Part shown: positions 58,277-64,000 of the stretch, piece after piece | How the letters are laid out: each line of letters starts with the position of its first letter | Position numbering within the stretch: position 1 is the first letter of the stretch | Assembly: GCF_963678635.1 (NCBI RefSeq) | Contig: NC_087062.1 | Span: 94,649,845 to 94,713,844 of the forward strand | From: Symsagittifera roscoffensis | Taxonomy: Eukaryota; Xenacoelomorpha; Acoela; Convolutidae | Direction: 5' to 3' | DNA: 64,000 bases | The notes under the pieces: model-generated | Seen by the model: the letters and a program-made list of their open reading frames with translations, nothing else | Databases searched by the model: none | Told to the model about the DNA's origin: nothing | Position numbers and translations under genes: made by a program

Positions 58277-61200
58277 CAGTCAGTCCGAAAATACACTACT
58301 TGACTAAAACGTCAAACTCTCAGTACGCACAAAAAAAACTAACCAAATTTCATAAATATTAGCTTCAGTAACAACTTAAAACTAACTTTCGCAAATCCTT
58401 CTTTAATTGATATTGATGATCTTTTGACTGTAAAAATTTCATTACTACCAGCTGCTTTTTTCCTCGGAAGAATCATTATTCTAACTTTTAAGCTGCGTTT
58501 CCGTACGTTTTGAAAACTTTTTCATTTTGTTTAACGTCACCTTCGAAGGCAACGCTGCGAAGTTTTGACCACAATGCAACAGAACTCGATCATTACCTTG
58601 CCATTCAAACCATCGGTGATTGTTTCAATCGGTAGAGACAAGTACGCGAGGGTATCGTTTATCACGTACCGGCCACAAGACACTCGAAGGTCAATTTAAA
58701 ATCATGTCAAAGTTTTTAGCCACAAAAACAAAAGTTTCCGGAGTGTTCAGCACGTGAACTTTCACGTTAGTGATTTGTGGGGCTAGTACTCTGTATGAAT
58801 GCGCTGGAAAAAAATCGAAAAATGTGAGCACGAAAGCAAAGAACAGCAATTGAAAGCGAAAATGAGAAAAAAACTCGAAAACAAAATGCATTGCTAGACA
58901 TTTAAATTATTCTTTGACTTAGTTCGTAAAATAATTGGTATTATTATTTAGCATTCATCATAAAATCTTTTGCTTTACATTGTCAAATAAAAAAATGTTC
59001 AGAGCACATGGCTCATCCCGAATAATCAGCATATCGTTTTTGCGGTTTTAAGGTAGCCCCCAACCAAGAAGTAAAAGTCACTGCACCTTATTCGTGGTTG
59101 CGCCCTCATTCATTATTTTGCAAGGCGTTTTGAGCTACAGTATAAATTGAGCTACGTTAACAAACAAGCTACGTTATCAACTCAGCTACCGTAACTGCAG
59201 GAAAAGCAAACGCTGTTGCCCGTAACGCATGGTACCGGCGTTCAGCCGTTTAAATTGCCCAATTGATGACCAGCCTGTCTCAGTGACAGTCAGTCCGTGA
59301 TTACATCACTTCACTTAAATCGTCAATTATTCAGTACGCATAAAAAATAAACAAAATTCATAAATGTCAGGTTAAATACCAACTTAAAGCTAACTTTCGC
59401 GAAGCTTTCGTAAAAGTCACTGCATTCTATTCATGGTTGCACCCTCACCCAAAATTTTGCCAGACCTATTGAGCTACAGAATAAACTAAGCTACGTTCAC
59501 AAATAAGCTAAGTTATCAACTGAGCTACCGTAACTGCAGGAAAAGCAAACGCTGTTGCCCATATCGCATGGTACCGGTTGTCAGCAGATAAAACAGCCCA
59601 TTTAAGGACCAGCTTGTCTCATCGACAGTCAGTCCGAAAATACACTATTTGACTAAAACGTCAAACTCTCAGTACGCACAAAGAAACTAAACACATTTCA
59701 TAAATATTAGCTTTAACAACAACTTAAAACTAACTTTCGCAAATCCTTCTTTAATTGATATTGATGATCTTTCCGCTGTTAAATTTTCATTACAACCAGC
59801 TGCTTTTTTCCTCGGAAGAATCATTATTCGAATTTTTCATGGTTTAAGCTGCGTTTCCGTACGTTTTGAAACCTTTTTCGTTCTGTTTTACGTCACAATC
59901 GAAGGCAACCCTGCGAAGTTTTGAATACAATGCAATAGAACTCAATCATTACCTTGCCATTCAAACCATCGTCATTGTTGCAATTGGTAGAGAAAAAAAC
60001 GCGCGGGTATCGATTATCACGTACCGTCCAGAAGACATAAGAAGATCAATATAATATTATGTCAAAGTTTTTAGTCACAAATATGAAATTTTCCGGAGTG
60101 TCCAGCATGCAAACGTTCACGTTAATGAACTTGTGAGACTAGTACTCTACATGAGGAATGTGTTTAAAAATTGAAAAAAGTGAGCACAAAAGCAAAGAAC
60201 AGCAATTAAAAGCGAAGACCATGAGAAATGATCTCAAAAACGAAATCATTTCTAGACTTTACCTTTTACTCTTAAACTTTATTGTAAAGTAATTGGTCAA
60301 ATTCTTTAGCATGTATCATAAATATAAATTTTTTGCCTTGCCTTATCCAACTAAAAAACTGTTCAAACCACATGGCTGATCGAATGATCAGCATATCAAT
60401 TTTACGGTTTTAGGTTAGCCGCCAACCAAGCAGTAAAATTCACTGCATCTTATTCATGGTTGCAACCTCACCCACAATTTTGCCAGACTTATTGAGCTAC
60501 AGTATAAACTGAGCTACGTTAAGAAATAAGCTACGTTATCAACTGAGCTACTATAATTGCAGGAAAAGCAAACGCTTTTGCCTATATCGCATGGTACCGG
60601 TTTTCAGCAGATAGAATAGCCCATTTAAGGACCAGCTTGTCTCATCGACAATCATTCCGAAAATACACTACTTGAATAAAACGTCAAAATCTCAGTACGC
60701 TCAAAAAAAAAAACCATATTTCATAAATGTTAGCTTAATTAACAACTTAACACTAACTTTCGCAAATCCTTCTTTAATTGATATTGATGATCTTTCGACT
60801 GTAAAATTCGAATTACAACTAGCTGCTTTTTTCCTCGGAAGAATCATTGTTCGATTTTTTCATCGTTTAAGCTGCGTTTCCGTACGTTTTGAAAACTTTT
60901 TCGTTTTGTTTTACGTCACCTTCGAAGGCAATGCTGCGAAGTTTTGATCACAATGCAACAGAACTCAATCATTACCTTGCCATTCAAACCATCGGTGATT
61001 GTTTCAATCGGTAGCGACAATTACGCATGGCTCATCCCGAATAATCAGCATATCGCTTTTGCGGTTTTAGGGTAGCTGCCAACTAAGAAGTGAAATTCAA
61101 TGCACCTTAATCGTGGTTGCGCCCTCACCCATTATTTTGCAAGGCGTAATGAGCTACAGTATAAATTGAGCTACGTTAACAAACAAGCGACGTTATCAAT

Positions 61201-61840
61201 TCAGCTACCGTAAATTCAGGAAAAGCAAACTCTGTTGCCGTAACGCATGGTACCGGTTTTCAGCAGACAAAATAGCCGGTTCAAGGACCAGCTTGTCTCA
61301 TCGACAGTCATTCCGAAATTACACTACTTGACTAAAACGTCAAACTCTCAGTACGCTCAAAAAAATAACCAAATTTCAAAAATGTTAGCTTTTATAACAA
61401 CTTAAAACTAACTTTCGCAAATCCTGCTTCAATTGATAATGATGATCTTTCGACTGTAAAAGTCTTATTACAGCCACCTGCTTTTTCCTCGGAAGAATCC
61501 TTATCCGAACTTTTCATGGTTGGGTTAAGCTACGTTTCCGTGCGTTTTGAAACCTTATTCGTTTTGTTTGACGTCACCTTCGGAGGCAATCCTGCGAAGT
61601 TTTGATCACAAGGCAACAGAACTCAATCATTAACTAGCCATTCAAACCATCGGTCATTGTTGCAATTGGTAGAGAAAGTTACGCGCGGGTATCGATTATC
61701 AGGTACCGTCCAGAAGACATTTGAAGGTCAATTTAATATAATGTCAAAGTTTTTAGCCACAAATACGAAAGTTTCCGGAGTATCCAGCATGAAAACGTTC
61801 ACGTTAGTGAATTTGTGAGACTAGTACTCTATGTAGAATT
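58277..61840. repeat. Satellite array of about 1.02-kb units
   Basis: Units begin CAGTCAGTCCG or CA-TCATTCCG at 58,277, 59,287, 59,626, 60,649 and 61,305. The first and third are full length (1,010 and 1,023 bases); the second, fourth and fifth carry internal or terminal deletions. Shared landmarks are AGCTGCTTTTTTCCTCGGAA, TTTCCGTACGTTTTGAAA, GGTATCG-TTATCA, GAGCTACGTTA repeats and GCATGGTACCGG. Open frames in it are not conserved between units, so it is noncoding. Confidence 0.9.
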
Positions 61841-64000
61841 GGTGATTCTACTGTATTGCATGCTATAGTAACCTGAGCGTAAGATTGATTCGTCATTAAG
61901 TTAAGCAGCAGAGCAAACAAAGGGTAAAGTTCGAAATAGTTCAATCTTCGAAGATATCGTCCCTGCTATTCCAGAAAATAAAATTTGACAAAATCGGCGA
62001 ACCCCCCCCAAATCGGAACTAAGAAAGCTTATGTTATGAAATTCAGAGGAGCGATACTAGAGATGATTTGACCCGGGCATACAAAAAAACGGGACCCCTC
62101 AGACCCTTGGGGGGCAAGTGATAACGGTCCCCGAAAGTGTAAATGGCCCTATCAGAACTCGGTAACTAGCGGTTGGAATAGACTCAAATTCTAGTATGTT
62201 GTAGGCCTAGTTAAGGGGAGCTTAAGTTTGGGAAACCAGACCCCCACTTCCGGTTTTATGCCCAAAGTAAACAAACCCACCCTTAACTTCCGGAAGTCGG
62301 TTCTCGGCCGCCGATGAACGCAGGGAGCTGAAACTTGGAGGGATAATAGGTAGTGGCAAGATACATCTTGTATTATAATTTAAACCAATTCCGGCGGTTG
62401 GACCAGAAGCTATTAGCACTTGGAAAAACACTCCCATAGACCGGAAATAGGCAATTCACGCAAAATGATGGACGGTGGCTTAATGATTTTATTGCGACAA
62501 TGGACATAAGATACGAACCCCGAAAAAATACAAAATCGTATTCCCCAAACCCAACCCCTGGAAATGAGAATGGGTCACCTTGCTAAAAATTGGGGGGTAA
62601 ACTTATATGTTGGGAACTAGAGCAGAAGCTGATAGAGATATAGCTTTTACATTGCAACCTTGGAGTAGTGGATTTAGTTTAAAGTGAATTTAGCAAACAT
62701 TGGTTTCAGTTTAGCTTGGCGAATGCGCTATTAACAGAATATCAATCAGGGTAAAAGAAAAGAAGTCTCAGAGGAAATTGATAGTAATGAGACCGCGGTA
62801 TGAGAGTTAAGTTTCCTAAATAGTATGAATGGACGGGAAATCTACTTGGCTCTCCGGATGTGACTTTTTGGTTTAATTTGACCCGTAATAGACGAACTAC
62901 GATCCCCTGATAGCTAGAAGTTCGGAATTGGAATAGAGTACAGATAGAAATTTTAGATGCCTGAAATTAGTTAGCTACCCATAAAAAGGGTCTCCCCCTA
63001 CCCCTGGGAGGTCATAACGTTAACGGGATAATTAAAATAAAGACCTTGGGAATAATGACTGAGTAAACATAGCATGGTTTGGAGGTTGAGTTGAACTCGA
63101 AAGCTGAAGTTCAGGAATTGGTTGATTAGAATCGTATGACATTTGTTTGCTCGGTCAAATTGTGACGGCTACCGCATACCGGGTATCTAATAAGTGTGAA
63201 AAGATTGATAAAATAAACCGAAGTTGGCACGTGGCAGAGTTGACAGGAGGAGGGATATAGTCTTAAAACATGTGTGGACGGGTGATTTAGGCGGATGTCA
63301 GGACTGATAGGGAATGGCGTGACTTAACTAAAACTAAGTGTAAATAAAGATACGGAATTGGAGGGTACCGGAGAGCCTTTAAGAGTCAGAACAGTGTTAG
63401 CTACCATTAAGAGTAGTTGGTTCTCGTCAGAGAAGAGAACAGTGTGAGCTACTAATAAGGGTAGTTGGTTCTCCTCAGAGAAGAGAACAGTGTTAGCTAC
63501 CATTAAGAGTAATTGGTTCTCGTCAGAAGAATTATTGCGAGCGAAGCGAATAGTTGGTTCTCCGTTAGTTAGAGAGAACAATTGTGAGACTTATAGAATT
63601 CAGACGGGTCCTGAGAGTGACTCGTGAAATTTTTAAAGTGAGTTCTCGACGCGAGATTTTTAGTGAAGCTTTGTGAAGCAAAGTTGAAGAGTTGTTTAGA
63701 ATTGTTTGTAAAGTGAATTGCAAGAGGCAGCTTTCCGGAACTTATCGCAGATTAAATTCATTGATACTTAATAGATTGTATTCAGGCCACTAAGCGGTCC
63801 TTATACTCGGCAATTTATAAATTTATTTCTGAATTCAATTACTATCCAGTTTCTTGCGATTCTTTCCGAGAAAGAGAACAGTCGACAGTCGAGAGCAATC
63901 GAGCAAAGGGGGCGCAACCCAGTGTAGTACATCGATCGACCACCAAATTCAACCTTTCAACCGAAGGGATTGTCGCCAAATACCGGATCACAGCTCACCC
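61841..64000. other. Composition-distinct, patterned block, possibly the start of another mobile element
   Basis: GC content and purine richness rise abruptly after the satellite. The text contains recurring phrases such as GGAATAGA-T, AGCAGAAGCT and CCCCTGG-A, with C/G runs, and lacks long ORFs. Near the end GAGAACAGTCGACAGTCGAG and GGGGGCGCAACCCAG could belong to an LTR border and leader, but I find no matching LTR pair or clear primer-binding site. It continues past the window. Confidence 0.35.
63388..63535. repeat. Three tandem copies of a unit of about 48 bases
   Basis: GAACAGTGT-AGCTAC, then AAG-GTA-TTGGTTCTC and TCAGA, are repeated three times with small changes. GTTCTC and GAGAAC make each junction a small inverted repeat. 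A minus-strand open frame repeats a peptide here only because the DNA repeats. Confidence 0.85.

Noticed and set aside
58277..61840. Open frames such as 59,866-60,054 and 60,672-60,947 as genes
   Set aside because: The reading frames are not preserved between satellite units.
63388..63535. Possible CRISPR-like array
   Set aside because: Units are contiguous with no unique spacers, and the DNA is eukaryotic in character.
63324..63581. Minus-strand 85-codon frame with a peptide repeated three times
   Set aside because: The 48-base DNA repeat is a multiple of three, so any open frame repeats; no other coding sign.
63905..63925. Primer-binding site of an LTR element (GGGGGCGCAACCC)
   Set aside because: It lacks the expected TGG start and no LTR end or LTR pair could be shown; kept only as a weak hint.

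Overview
The window is invertebrate-type metazoan nuclear DNA: AT-rich, dense in transposons and simple repeats, with long stretches free of credible genes. I cannot name the organism. No host gene is convincingly visible. Every well-supported coding region belongs to a retroelement, and most of the rest is small non-autonomous DNA transposons, satellite or tandem repeats, palindromes, a tRNA-derived SINE and anonymous AT-rich sequence.

Bases 1-11,120 hold the 3' two-thirds of a very large Ty3/gypsy-class LTR retroelement carrying an envelope-like gene. Its 5' end (5' LTR, gag, protease, reverse transcriptase) lies left of the window. In order come: the end of pol (RNase H plus a complete DD35E integrase with a GPY/F-type tail), a 600-base spacer, two tiny hydrophobic ORFs joined by an ATGA overlap, a 379-codon open frame with no in-frame ATG, an 872-residue envelope-like glycoprotein overlapping that frame by 13 bases, and a 599-residue unknown protein joined to the envelope by another ATGA overlap. 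A consensus splice donor lies three bases after the last stop codon. It is followed by 1.5 kb of structured noncoding sequence and a 390-base LTR-like repeat, of which two more copies lie inverted at 19.3 and 27.6 kb. The stop-start coupled accessory ORFs downstream of pol are the most unusual thing in the window.

Bases 11-32 kb are a graveyard of small elements. One hAT-type MITE family (ends CAGGGGCGGATCTAGG, 8-base target duplications) recurs throughout the window. One copy is nested inside a TA-flanked Tc1/mariner-like element. A second hAT-like family has about 60-base terminal inverted repeats. A tRNA-derived SINE and a family of near-perfect palindromes are also present.

Bases 33.85-36.86 kb are a decayed CR1/L2-like non-LTR retrotransposon on the minus strand, with endonuclease and reverse transcriptase fragments. 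Bases 41-42.3 kb hold two motif-rich palindromic clusters. Bases 45-52.5 kb contain local duplications, including an almost identical 718-base tandem duplication that carries a MITE with it. Bases 58.3-61.8 kb are a satellite array of about 1.02-kb units. From about 61.84 kb to the end the composition becomes more GC-rich and patterned, with short tandem repeats. It may be the left end of another mobile element continuing beyond the window, but I cannot identify it.
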